A stretch of DNA of 64,000 nt, taken from positions 2,197,501 through 2,261,500 of the forward strand of contig CM067529.1 in the NCBI GenBank assembly GCA_034509925.1. Reading direction: 5' to 3'. Both the position numbers and the translations under genes were made by a program. Source of the stretch: Hirudinaria manillensis. Its lineage: Eukaryota; Annelida; Clitellata; Hirudinida; Hirudinidae. Of the stretch, positions 51,768 to 64,000 are shown piece by piece. The notes under the pieces were generated by a model. The model worked only from the letters and a program-made list of their open reading frames with translations, was not told where the DNA came from and searched no databases. Position 1 is the stretch's first letter. Every line of letters begins with the position of its first letter.

Positions 51768-54700
51768 ATGAAAGTTTGGATTTTGATGCACTGCATGCTA
51801 TTTTTTCTTACTGATACTTCTGCACAAGGTCTTTTCACGATCTCTCCTGATAATGCTTCCAGCTTTAACATTCCTGACTTCAGTTTAAGAAAAGGTAACG
51901 TGTACGTTGTTATGTATGTGTATCTTCAGTTGAAAATAGAAGTCATAGAATTTAGATGCCAAACTAATGTTTGATTTGTTGCTCTATTTTCAATCAATTG
52001 TTATTTGAAGAAACATATTAAACAGTTTAATTTAATTGACATTCATAGTAATTATTCCTCCGCTGATCATTCTTGAGCCAAGCGAGTACACCATTTCCTT
52101 CAGGGAAGGTGAAGCCTTTGAACTTCCATGTGCTGCAACCGGAATACCAGAACCAACGTCTGTCACATCTTTTTTTGTCACTAAAATACCAAAATTTAAT
52201 AAAAATATTGAGTATTAAAACAACTTTAATAGATATATAATGACACAAAATAAATAAAATAAAAACAAATTTTAATTAATAAAATCTATTTATTGCCAAT
52301 CTTGACTAGGTATTCATGGCGATGGAATGAGAGAGAATTTGACCCGAGCGGTATGGATGGTAGAATAGCCATTCAACCTGGTGTAGGGACCCTTATATTT
52401 GCCAATCCACTGCCCTTGGATGAGGCAATTTACCAGTGCACTGCCAAGAATCAGGCTGGCCTTGCTGCATCTGTGAAGATCAACGTCAGATTGGCAGGTA
52501 ATTAACATCATGCAAATGTTATTACAGATGTTAATTTATGTTAAATATATTAAAAAATATTTGGTAATTAGCATTAAATATGCAATAGTTGGCAAGTTAA
52601 TGTAAACACCATGATTTTATAATTTGTCAATATATTCAAAAATAATTTGTTCTTGTTGCTATGACTGGATTGCCAGTATCCTTTCAAATTGCTTTATATT
52701 TAGAAATATCTCTCCATCAAGTGCTCCAAGAAACTAACTTTCAGAAATTTTCTAATTAATTAATTGTACTCAAGGTTTAATGTTTATTTTCCAGTTCTGG
52801 ATGATTTCCCAGTTGCAAATGTAAAGGTCAACACTCCTGAGATTGGAAATCCATTAATGCTTGAGTGCCTTCCTCCGCGAAGCTTTCCAAATCCGACAGT
52901 CTATTGGACGTTGCAGACCAGTGACTCTCCTTCTGTTAAGATTGATTACACGGACAGGGTCTCCCAAGATCCGATCGGTTAAATGGGATTCTAAATTTTC
53001 AAAATCACGTCATGGAAGGCAGCATTTGAAATCGTATTGAATTCATTTGTTTATGAACAGGAAACTTGATATTTTCAAATGTTGTTGCTGCCGACTATCA
53101 AAACAACGCCCTGTACGTCTGCGTGGCCAGGAACGAGGTTATGAGGACCTTCAAGCAAGGAAAATTAAATAGAATCTCACCCTCAGGAGGTTTGCGATGA
53201 TTGAAAATATGTTTATTTTTCAATCAAACAATCAATCAATTTCGTCAATGTTTCAACCTATTGTAGACCTATAGGTAATCTAAGTAATTTGTATAATCTC
53301 CAGTGACTCCGGTACTTCACAAACCAACGATAGCATGGCAGTCTCCAACTCAGCAGTTTGGACTGAGAGGAAAATCCTTATCTATAAAATGCATTTTCTA
53401 TGGAAAGTAAGACTTCAATTTCAGACTGAGAAGGAACAAATATTTAAGTTGGAAACCCATTTGACATTTTTTTTCATAGCCCAACTCCGAGGGTCATGTG
53501 GAAAAGGGTTCTTCCGGCCGGAGCAGAGATGCCCGAAAATTCTTACATAGCCAGCTTTGGACAGGAATTGGTCTTCACCGACCTTCAGTATGAAGATGAG
53601 GGTTCATACGAGTGCGAAGGCATCAATGATGAAGGCCTTGTGCCTGTACGAAGGTCATTTCCCTTGGTCGTGCAGTGTGAGTCTCTTTGAATGTTACACT
53701 CTTGTTGTTTATTGATCATCAATATTTGTTGGGAATTGATCGAATTGATTGTATTTTTATCAACTAATTATTTATCAACTTTACGTTCAGTTAACAATTT
53801 GTAGCACATTTTTTCCAATGCTTAAGTATTCACTTACTCAATCTCTTTATTAACTCAAACCACACTTTTATTTGATTGTAGCTGCACCCTATTGGATAGA
53901 AAAGCCTCAAAGCCAGGACGTCGAAGAAGGTGCAACCGTGTCTTTCAGATGTGCCGGAGAATCGAAACCCCCACCCAGAATCCTCTGGTATTTCAACAAC
54001 ATCCCAGTGACGAGTTAATAAAAATCCTTTTTTTTTTCAGAAATATTTATCATATATTCATAAATTCATTAATAATTTTGATCCTAATTTTTCATTTATA
54101 AATGATTCCAGATGTTACAAAAAATCCTCGCATTTTTATATCCCAAAACAACATCACGTTTGTCAACGTGACTATAAAGGATCCGATGGTCGTCCAATGC
54201 AACATCTCAAACAAGCACGGATATAACTTCACCAACGCCTACATAAACGTCCTGAGTTAGTGACGGCATTTTGAAATTTCCGAACAAAATATCGATTCTT
54301 GAAGGAGAGTTTATCACGAGGTCTAATTATGATTTCCGTTTGATTATCAGCCGAACCTCCCATCATCCTTCAAAAACCAGTCATTGGCCAGAAAGCTGCA
54401 GAGGGTCAAACCATTCAACTTTTGTGCGACGTGCAAGGCTCGCCAAAGCCTTTTGTCGTGTGGACCAAAGGCAATGAACAGCTGACAGGTGGAAGATTTA
54501 TGGTCATGAGTAACGGGAATCTGAAAATAACGGTAAATTAATGTCAACATTTATTATTACAAATACCTCATTTTGACATCTAATATTGAATTTAAAAATG
54601 GGGCCATTTGAATTAGTGGATTTATTATTATTATTATTTTATTATTATTGTTGTTGTTGCTAATTTATTTTATTAATTTTTTTTGTGAGATTTTCTTGTT

Positions 54701-57700
54701 AGAATTGTGGCATCTAATAGAAAATTACAATTACATCAGGATGTGTCTCTGGTAGATGCTGGAGTATATACTTGCACAGCAACCAACAAACTTGGAAGGG
54801 CAGATGCCACAGGGTCATTGATTGTCAGACGTAAGTGCTTTGCCTATTAAAAGCTAGGAAAAAATAGTGAATAGATGGTATATATCAAATAAAAATAACA
54901 AAAATTTAAAAAATAATGAACTCTTAAAGACTCAAATCTTTTTAAAATTAAATATGACTGAATTTGCACTTTGCCAATCACTTACCTGGTAACGCAAAAT
55001 ATCCATCATATATTAAAAATTCAATAATCTTGAATAATCATCCTAAACTTTCCATATCCGTACCAAAACAGGTAGAACGAGGATAGTAATTGCTCCTATC
55101 AGCATGATGGTTTACTACATAACGGAGGCCAAGTTCACGTGCACTGCAACAACCGATCCAGAAGAGGTCGATAGCCTCCAAATCATCTGGAAAAAAGACG
55201 ACGAAGAAATCAATTATAGGCTGGCCGGGAGAGTTTCACAGAACATCATGGACAACTCGCTCACGATATCCGGAGCCATTTATTTGGACACGGGGAAGTA
55301 CACGTGCATGGCTACCAACGGCATAGACTCGGATGAAAAAAGCGGCAATTTGATCGTTCAAGGTCTCCCTTTTATCTGAAAATTACGATAAAATGCCAAT
55401 AATTATGTAGAAATTTGAAGAAAATATATAAGATTAATTAATTTAATTAAATTAATCTTCCAGCTCCGCCTAACCCACCCAGTGCGGTCCAAGTCAGATG
55501 CTACAACAACGAAAATCAGGCTGAAATCTGGTGGCAGCCTGGAAAAGAAAACTTTGCTCCGATCCTCAACTTTGTCGTCCAGTACAACACATCGTTTCAG
55601 CCCGATCTCTGGTATGACATAGCAACCAACGTGTCTCAAAACCAGAGGAGAATCGTCCTCAACATGTCTCCTTGGGGAAACTATAGCTTTCGCGTCTTGG
55701 CACGAAACAAGATAGGAATCAGTCTGCCCAGCCAGCAGTCTTACAATATTTGCACCACTCAGCCTGGCGTGCCCGTAAACAACCCTCAGGATGTCATCGG
55801 CGAGGGTGATGAGCCAGGAAATCTCGTCATTTTCTGGACTGTTAGTATCTCGAGTCAAAAATTGTAACTCTAGAGATTGATTATAAAATTCCAACTAACC
55901 GACGTCTTTCTGATCAGCCGATGCCAAAGATTGAACAAAATGGACCCGACTTTAAATACATCATCAGTTGGATACAACTCGATCTGCCAGGAGCCGGCAT
56001 GAACACGGAAATAGTCGGAACTACAAACGCTTGGCACTACATCGTCCGACAAAGATATGCTCCTTACCAGCGGTTCAACATCTCAGTAAAGGCCAGCAAT
56101 GCCAAAGGGGACAGTAATGCCAACCTGAAATGGGTCATTGGATATTCTGGAGAGGATGGTAATTTAGCTAACAGGGCATCGGTTTTTAAATAATCATGTT
56201 TTGAATATTCCTCAAATTCAGTTCCAAGAGCAGTTCCACAAGACGTGCAAATCGTGGAGGAGACGTTAACCTCGACGTCCGTCAATTTGACGTGGACGCA
56301 CGTCGACACCTCACCAGGATCAATTATTGGATTTTTCAGGGGATACAGGGTTGGTACATTCCTTTCAAATATTTGAGAAAGTCATAAAACAAGTTGGAAT
56401 CTAAATCTTTAAATTTTCTTCACCAGGTGGAGTATGCCACAGTGCAAAACTATCCGTTCAATGTTAGATTTCAAGATTTCATAATGAAGGAAGCAGATTA
56501 CTATCCACGAAAAAGAATAATGAAAAGGGCCATTGAAGTGGCCAACAACACCTTGTCCTTCCAAGTGATGCGACTTCCGCCAAACTCGGACATCATAGCC
56601 GTGGTTCGGGTTCTGAACAAGTACTTTGCCGGCCCCGTCAGTCAGAGGGTCACCTTCAGAACTCCAGAGGGGGGTACGTTTTGTATGCTACATTTGGTGA
56701 CAAAATAAATCTTCAAACTCTAATTATTAAACTTTTTGAAATTTTTATCTGTTGTGAATTTATTCATGTTAATAATTTATTCATTAATCTTGATTTAGTT
56801 AAAACTGTTCAACTTGCAAGTTCTCACATATGTAATTTTCCATGTAATTATAGTGCCAGGTCCACCAGGAATGTTGAATGTTGTGGTTCAGGGTGCCACT
56901 CATTTTGTCCTCAGCTGGACTCCTCCAAAAGAACACAACGGTCAATTAATTGGGTACAACATAACCTATCAAGCAAGTCAGTATAAACATGCTTTTAATC
57001 TGAAGCTTAAAAATATGGCTATTTTGTCATAAAGGTTTTGTTGCATTTTAAATGACTATCCAATCGCTTTGTTGCCAGAAGTTGTTTTTATCAATTCCAT
57101 TTTCATGTATTTGTCAAATCACTACTGCTACAACTTCCGACCATTTTGACAGTTTCTGGAATGAATATCGGTCGACTCCAGTATTATGACATGGAAATAG
57201 GGGCCTCTGAAACGACTGCCAAAGCCACAGGTCTCAACCCAAACACCACCTACAGAATTTATGTTGCAGCCTCAACCAGAGCTGGAAAAGGAGAACCAAT
57301 ATTTGTTGACTCAGTGACTGCTTCTTCCGGATGTAAGTTGGAATTTTTGTAAAAAAAGAATTATTTCTGAGGATAATATTTTTCTGCATAAGCAATCTAT
57401 ATAATACTGTGACTTAGAAGGCGTTTTTTTCCCTTTCCTAATTCTTTCAACTATTGTAGATCCTGATCCTCCTAGCTTTATGATTGTTGACATGAACGAA
57501 ACCTTTGCCAATGTCTCGTGGCAGCCATCGAGATCTGGTGTTCCTGGAAGTGTTTTTTATGTCCAGTACAAACCGAGATGTTGGTATACTTTTGGTCGCT
57601 TGTATATTTGCCTAATAATTTCTTACTTAAATTTTTGCCATAATTGATTGGAAAACAAAAAGATGTCTTGCATTAGGGTATTGATGACTTAGAAATTAGA

Positions 57701-58914
57701 AAAACATTTCAAAATATTAGTTGACCATTTAACATTTGCAAGGAATCTTTTGAATTAATTGATTTTTTTCCTTTTTCTAATTATTCCCAGATCATTATGA
57801 CTGGCTCAGGTCGCCCGATGAGTACATGGCACAACACATGTCTCTCAGAAGCCTGGATCCTGGAACCACTTATCAAGTTCGTGTTGTTGCCAAGAACGGA
57901 GATGGATTTGAAGCCGCTTCAGTTTGGCAGGAGTTTCTGACACCTGGAGTTGGTGAGTGAATAACACTTTATCAATTTTCTTGTAATTTAAAAAAAATAT
58001 ATTCATGTCCTTACAAGTAAATTGTTTCTAGCTTTTCAAAGAAAAATTTTTAATTCGCTTAAACAAAGAATCACAATTAATAGGCTTGATTGAAATGCTA
58101 ATAATTCACAAATTGATTAGAAAAGAGTTTAACTAATACTTATGGTTTCTTGCAAAATAAACATTAATAGCAAAATTCCATTAAATGCTTTTCCATTTCA
58201 AAGCCCCAGGATACTTTGATTTGAAAACGTCGGCATGGTTCTACGGGATTTGGATCTCACTATTCCTGATTTTATTGGGAGTCATTCTGCTCATGCTTTT
58301 GAAAAAATACACTGATCAAAAGTGGGATGAAAAAGGTCTTTTTGGCTCTAAATCTATTGATAATGATTGTTTATTGTCAGAATAATATGTGAGAATAATA
58401 TTGTATCTGTTAAATTTTTTGTATTTGTGAACTCTGTAACTATTTCTATTTTGTTGAATGTCAGAGGCTGAAATAGAAGAAGAAATTAGAAGACTTCAGG
58501 CAGAAGAAGCTGCTGAAAGAATGGGAATCTTCAATGCTGAAGCACTGTAAAAAAAACTATTATTTTGCTATTATTATTATTATTTGATGTTATTTAACAA
58601 ATTAAAACTGGTCGAGATTTATCTTGATCTCATGCTAAAGCAGTGCCTGTAAATATAAATAGTGTATGTTATTGACCATTGACATTAGCTTTTATGAAAA
58701 ATGAATTCTAACTTTCAGAGGCCAGTCTGCTGAATTTGACTATGACTCAAGAGTGCCTTTGAAGAACCAACCCGATGATGAATACTACAAAGCACGACCG
58801 ATGGACTATGATTCAGGACCGTCTCGTGGCTATCAACCGCCCCAGTACAGTGACTTTGCTGGGGGTTACAAAGTGCAACCTTCGCCTCAAAGCAAAACTG
58901 ACACCTTTGTTTGA
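51768..58914 (+). CDS. Nrg: L1/neuroglian-family cell adhesion molecule
   Basis: Complete, 23 exons: 51768-51894, 52049-52157, 52310-52497, 52795-52977, 53061-53189, 53304-53406, 53480-53676, 53882-54013, 54112-54255, 54351-54532, 54740-54830, 55072-55362, 55464-55840, 55918-56158, 56222-56349, 56427-56673, 56854-56976, 57153-57332, 57460-57579, 57791-57952, 58204-58335, 58465-58546, 58719-58914; 3864 nt, 1287 aa. Signal peptide 1-19. Six Ig domains (about 43-625), each with its cysteine pair. Five FN3 domains (about 626-1151). TM about 1162-1184. Cytoplasmic tail of 103 residues. The 6 Ig + 5 FN3 plan and length are those of the L1 family (neuroglian, SAX-7), which mediate neuronal adhesion and axon guidance. 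The third FN3 has a basic RKRIMKR site (902-908). The tail lacks FIGQY, has PPQY, and ends DTFV, a class I PDZ ligand. Most introns are phase 1 at domain borders. Confidence 0.95.
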
Positions 58915-60025
58915 AATTGAACTTTTAGTTTATTAATATTATTACTACCGTTATTATTAACTTATTGAGTTGCATTATGGTCACTATTTTTCAGTATGCC
59001 ATTAGCTACTTTTCTGAATTACTTTTATTTTTGATATAAACATCGTGAAGACCGTTAATGACATTAATTCGGTCCGCTCAATGACAATTTCAATTCATTT
59101 ATTAAATACTTAAAAAGAATTGCCTCTTTGGTGCCCTAAACAAGAGTGGTTATCAGACTCTGAGTGAGACAATCTTCTATGTAGTACGAGAGCGCTCCCT
59201 GGCATTTAAGGTCGGGTTGTCAAAACGAAGCATTTAGAGTTTAACATAATCGGAATCCTGAACCATCTTGCCAAGATCGATGTTCGTTAATCTAATCCTG
59301 CCTCCTGATTCTGTAAATCTAAAGATTATCGACATTGTTGGTTACCAGTGAATTGACTCGCCTATCTTATGCTTCCCAGTATCTGGATCTTTTGAACATT
59401 CTAGTAGTGTGGGCGAGAGACTACGCCAAAGCTGAGCTCAACTTATGGGCGTAATGCTTGAATGCCAACAATCCAGGCTAACGAGGATGTACCATCGGGG
59501 TAAAATGATTCAAAATATTCAAAGAATACAACTACACTGTTATAAAATGTATGAAGGTCAAACATGATTAGCAGACGTTTTTATAGAAGTAGTACAATGG
59601 CTTTATTCATCTGTAGATCAATATAACGATATTATAAATTCAATATTTTCCTATTGCTTTCAATAAGTACAGCCAAATAAATAAATGTCATCAGCTTTTC
59701 CACAATGTGGGATACACGTAGTTTTATTAAGGATATTCGAAATAGTTTGCTATGAATTTTATGCAATATACCAAAGAAAATTTATCGAAGTGTTTCTTAA
59801 ACAAAATTTAAATAAATAAAACAGTAAGAGAGCCATAAAGTTCCAAAGAATATACCTTGATTGCGCCTCTGAAAGAGTAAATAAAAACACTTTACGAATC
59901 GAGGTAGGCATGCTACTCGATTCGAGTCTGCTGGTAGTGACGTGAAAACATTTTCTTTAAGAAATTTTTTTTGCATTTATCGCTAAGCGGCTGAACATCT
60001 TGCAATAATACTTTTCTCCGATAAC
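58915..60025. other. Intergenic region between L1-family and FAM3-like genes
   Basis: 3' UTR of the L1-family gene followed by mixed-composition sequence (59130-59480 is GC-richer than its surroundings but has no open frame with features). No gene seen. Confidence 0.5.
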
Positions 60026-63000
60026 ATGATTCAGATGTTGAAAAAACTTAAAAGAAAGATATTTGGAAGTTGGTTGATCGCTTAAGAAATAAACTTCGAT
60101 TTAAATATTCTAATAAGTTTTGAAATCACAGGCACAAAACATTTTTTGATATGGCTTGTATTGCTGGTTGTAACTTTGGTTTTGCTAAACAGTTTTGGTG
60201 GAAGTAAGTTCTTGTAATTTATTGCTTTTATTGAACACTTTTCTTATTACTAAATGATTGCTCAGTGAATCATGACAATTTTCCACCTCCATTACCAAAA
60301 AGAGCACTTCAAAATAATAATCAAAGTGTCGTGAAAAAAGAGACTCCAGCCTATCCTCCTAGTTAGTTTTTTTTCAATGACCAACTGACAATAAGCAATC
60401 AATATTATATCTGTTGACTTGCTTTTTCCTTTGAAATGCTTGTATTTGTAACAGTTTGCAAATATTGCTTGAACAGAAAAATATAATGAGAAAATCAATA
60501 GGTCGAAATTGGCCAGTTAATCTATAATTATAGTGTGTTTGTTTACTTTAAACTACAACTTCAAGGTCATAAAATTAATTTTACTTTATGAAAATTGCTC
60601 ATTAAATCAATTTATTTAGAATTGGGAGGCAGTTGTGACCCCCAGGGTGCAAAATGTCCTGCAGGGTCTATTTCTTTTCTCATCAAGTCTGGCCAGGGCA
60701 AAAGTCAAACACCCTTAGTTTGTTTTAATGGAGAATAGTTAGTTTTCTCATAAACTTTTACACTAAAGAGTAAGATTAATAAATTTAAGTAAAAACAAAC
60801 TTTTTGGACTTTATTATGGTTGAGGATTTCTCTGATATTTTATTAATTTTATTAATTAAGTAATAAAAATGAAAATGATGAGAAAACATTGAATTTTTCC
60901 TAGCATCATTGATTCTGAAAAGCAAAATGCTAAGAGAGGACTCAACATTGTCGTCATAAATGGTGAGCTTTTATTGGAAATGTAGAGTGCAATTGATTTA
61001 TATAATATTCCTCCCTGAGAGCATTTGCGATGGTGCAAGCTGGGTTTTGAACATGACTTGTTAAAGTTACAATCACTGCTGGTACTAACTTGAGTACCAT
61101 TTTTTAGGATGTCTCTTATCAATAATTTAATTGCTACATCATTGTGCAGATAAGACCTTAGAAGTTGAAGATGTTAGATCCTTTGATACATATGAATCAG
61201 GTTCTTTTTTGCATTTTGTTCTTGTATTATAACATGTTTAATTTGTATTATTGTTCTGGCAATTAAAGTTAACTTAATAGTTTATGGATATTGGTTTTAA
61301 AATATGTAAAAAATAAATAATTTCTTTAGAAGGTATTCCACTTATTATTTTACTGCAGATGCTCTGCTCAAAAGATACCTTCTCTTAGGAATACCTGAGA
61401 CTTATTTGGTTATTCTGGCTACTCTTGATGATGGGGCTTATAGGTTTATGTTACTTTTTTTTAAATTTGTTTTGCTTTGATATATAATAATAATAATGAC
61501 AATGATAACAAGCAATTATGGAAAAGATTGTCATCATGTATTGGAGTTACTTCAAAATAATTATATTTTCCAGTTTATCAAAGGATAGCAGAAAGATGCT
61601 TTCCAATTATGGAAGCAAGCTCATCCATGATCTTGGATTCAGAGACAATTTTGTTATGCTCGGACAAAGATCGCTGATGGAGGGAGAGAGCTTTGAAAAG
61701 GTGAGATTTCTGTTTGATTTGATTGCAAGATATTATCCATGTTAGTCATCACTATTTCTATTAAGTTTCTGTAATGATATGAGATAATCAGATAATAGAT
61801 TGGATGATAATGATCACTGTCACCAGTTTTAAATTTCAACTCATCATTGTGCCATCCCTGTTACGTGTGTTTGTGTCATGTCTTACTTGTGGTTACTTTA
61901 TGGCTACTTCTAACTACATTCCTTAGCAACATCAACAATTGAATGCCTACAGCTTTGTTGATTGGTTTGGCGTTTTGTCCAGTGTTTTATTATTGCATTA
62001 GTCGTCTGAAATTATTATTTTTTTCAATTAGATTTCTGTTAGGAAAGTCTCCACAGACTTTGCCCCTGAAATTGAAATCAAAGGATGTGCCAATATCCCG
62101 AGTAGGTTTTCTGGAATTGATTATTCATTAGTTTGACTTTAACTGTGTTAATGGTTAAAACAAATCTATTATTAAATAACAAATTATTATTATTATTATT
62201 ATTATTGCAATTCTTTTTACTGTTTTACCATGTCAATACTTTATGGAATGCATTTTTATTTCTTTGTGCAGTTGGAAAACTAGGAGATCTAGCCATAACG
62301 AAAATGCCGCTCGGTGAAATCGGCATAGAAAATCCTCCTTTGGGTGCCGGTCTCATAAACTGCGGAGTTCCCGAAGTGTGCGACGAAAATTCATTCTCGG
62401 TCCACATGTACACGGGTTTCAAATCCAATGACATGTGTAAATTGTGCATCAACGGACGATAGTACGTATCGAGTCTTTGTTTTCTGTTGGTAACATCTGT
62501 GCATCTCACGTCTCGAGCCACGTTGTTGTGATTTATTTACTTTGTTATCACTTTCATTGGTCTTGGAATGATTGATTTTTTTATATATATTTGAAGGATG
62601 TCTGCTATTTGTAGCAAATTATGGTTTATAAATTATGTTGCATATATTATATTTTCCCATTTGCAAGTTATGCAATTGAGAATTGTAAAATAATATATAA
62701 TAAGATTTTCTTTCCATACATTATATTCATTATTATGGATTTAGCATCTTTGCAAAGGACTTAAATCAGGCAGGAAGAGGGATCAATGTAGCTGTCATCA
62801 GTCCAAAGACCAAGGATGTCATCAAACTTGCACGCTTTGATACGTTCAGCTCGTGTGAGTCGATCATGATATTGATTTACCTGTATTGTTTGCATCTATG
62901 CCAATAATGTGTTTATCATAGAAGCAATTGAATGCTTCCAGTTTAGCAACTGTGCTAATAATGACTAGAGCAAATATTTAATTATTTCAGCATATTAATA

Positions 63001-64000
63001 AAAACAATGTTAGATCTCTAGACAGTACGTCTAGTCTACAGTTAATCTGAAGTTGCAACTGAGTTGCCCAAGCAGATATTACTACTGTTAGCACCATTGT
63101 TAACATTGGCTTGTAGGTTGGTCTGTCTGTGTGTTGCTGTAATGGCAACAGTCATAATGCTCAGAGAGGAGTGCTATGTAAATTCAATTTGATTTACTAT
63201 TATTACTATTAATAATAATAATAACAATAACAATAGTATATCATAATAATTAAGAAATAAAAGAGGCATTAAATAAATGAATAACTTAACAACAACAACA
63301 ACAACAACCAAAACAAATATTTCCTTATAGCCAGTTCAACAGCAGAACTATTCCTGGAGATGTTGGACGAAAAGGACATCGTGATAGCAATTGTACACGA
63401 TGAAGCCTCCTCGAAGTTATTTCAAAATCTTTTGACCAATTATTTTGATAATTATAATTAATCATCATTCTGTAATCGACATTCTATAAATAACTTATAA
63501 TTATAATTAATTAACTTATAATTGACTTATAATTAACTTATAATTATAATTAATCATCATTATATAACCACCATTCTAAAAATAACAAATACTCCAGTTT
63601 AAATGTCCACCTGCAAAGGCAATTTGAGAATCTAGGAAGTTCCATGATCAGCAAGTTGTCCTTTCGAGACGCCTGGGTCTTCGTCGGTCAGAAGGGCATA
63701 AATGGAAAGACGCCGATCGAGGAAGTCGGGCTTTAAATTAAAATTACTATTTTATTATTTAATTATTTTTCACATCCTTAATTGGCTCGTACTTGAACTT
63801 GGATTGTGGTTTGATGCATTCGGTATCGCCCGGGGTTGCGGCCGTATAACGTTTTCCTTTCGGATTTTGGAATTATTCGTTGCTTAAATCATAGTTTGTT
63901 TGCATTAATTTGGATTCGAGGCAATTGTTCACATCATTGGATTTTTCTCCTCTAGTTAAGTCAGGCAAAGTCCAGCTGGCCAACTCCAATTGACAAAAGA
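60026..64000 (+). CDS. Type II membrane protein with tandem FAM3/ILEI (GG) domains, 3' partial
   Basis: Exons: 60026-60068, 60132-60203, 60266-60361, 60620-60737, 60904-60962, 61150-61200, 61359-61443, 61574-61700, 62032-62101, 62272-62461, 62745-62854, 63331-63415, 63598-63724, 63956 to the window end; 426 codons so far, all in phase. A short basic N-terminus (KKLKRKIFG) leads into a hydrophobic anchor (about 20-36), suggesting type II Golgi orientation or a signal peptide. Domain 1 (about 71-240): CPAGSISFLIKSG, VCFNGEY, AKRGLNIVVING, LGIPETYLVILATLDDGAY, LGFRDNFVMLG. Domain 2 (about 241-426): SFSVHMYTGF, CINGRY, GRGINVAVISP, DIVIAIVHDEASSK, LGSSMISKLSFRDAWVFVG. These are the hallmarks of FAM3 cytokine-like/ILEI folds, also found in the POMGNT1 stem and in CEMIP. 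FAM3 proteins normally have one copy. More domains, perhaps catalytic, may follow outside the window. Confidence 0.85.

Noticed and set aside
55403..55894. Minus-strand frame of 163 codons under the L1 FN3 exons
   Set aside because: Shadow of the plus-strand exon 55464-55840, whose frame, splice sites and FN3 motifs are clear.

Overview
The window is metazoan nuclear DNA. Its genes are split by GT-AG introns, the DNA is AT-rich, and it is loaded with ATT, CCAT, GAT/GAC and TTG microsatellites. Gene content (lamin, gamma-COP, an L1-type adhesion molecule with 6 Ig and 5 FN3 domains, a myostatin/GDF11-type ligand, FUN14, smoothelin-type CH domain) is bilaterian. A lophotrochozoan such as a leech-like annelid would fit the repeat style and gene structure, but that is inference. 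I built exon models by hand from splice sites, reading phase and family similarity. Where a complete CDS is given, the exon lengths sum to a multiple of three.

Layout. 0.5-4.2 kb (+): 3' end of a smoothelin-like calponin-homology gene whose exons are packed between large simple repeats. 6.8-10.3 kb (-): a PDZ protein with long Asn runs. 14.5-17.1 kb (-): a KLHDC2-like kelch propeller, head-to-head with a nuclear lamin gene (17.9-26.2 kb, +). 29.1-29.7 kb (+): an intronless, unrecognised one-Ig transmembrane protein. 33.6-36.4 kb (+): a myoglianin/myostatin-class TGF-beta precursor. 40.9-42.8 kb (-): a four-TM, possibly LAPTM-like protein. 43.5-44.2 kb (-): a short FUN14-domain protein, divergent from the complete 23-exon coatomer gamma gene (44.7-50.7 kb, +). 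51.8-58.9 kb (+): a complete 23-exon L1/neuroglian-family gene. 60.0 kb to the window end (+): a type II membrane protein with two tandem FAM3/ILEI domains, running off the edge.

The genes do not form one pathway; this is an ordinary mixed neighbourhood. COPG and lamin are housekeeping genes, and both share a short divergent 5' region with a neighbour on the other strand. L1, the TGF-beta ligand, the Ig protein and the FAM3 protein act at the cell surface or in the secretory route. No tRNA, rRNA, transposase, retroelement ORF, virus or CRISPR was found. The most unusual items are repeats abutting splice sites in the CH gene, an Ig domain with a 41-residue F-G insertion framed by extra cysteines, an L1 protein without FIGQY, and an internally duplicated FAM3 gene with conserved intron phases.
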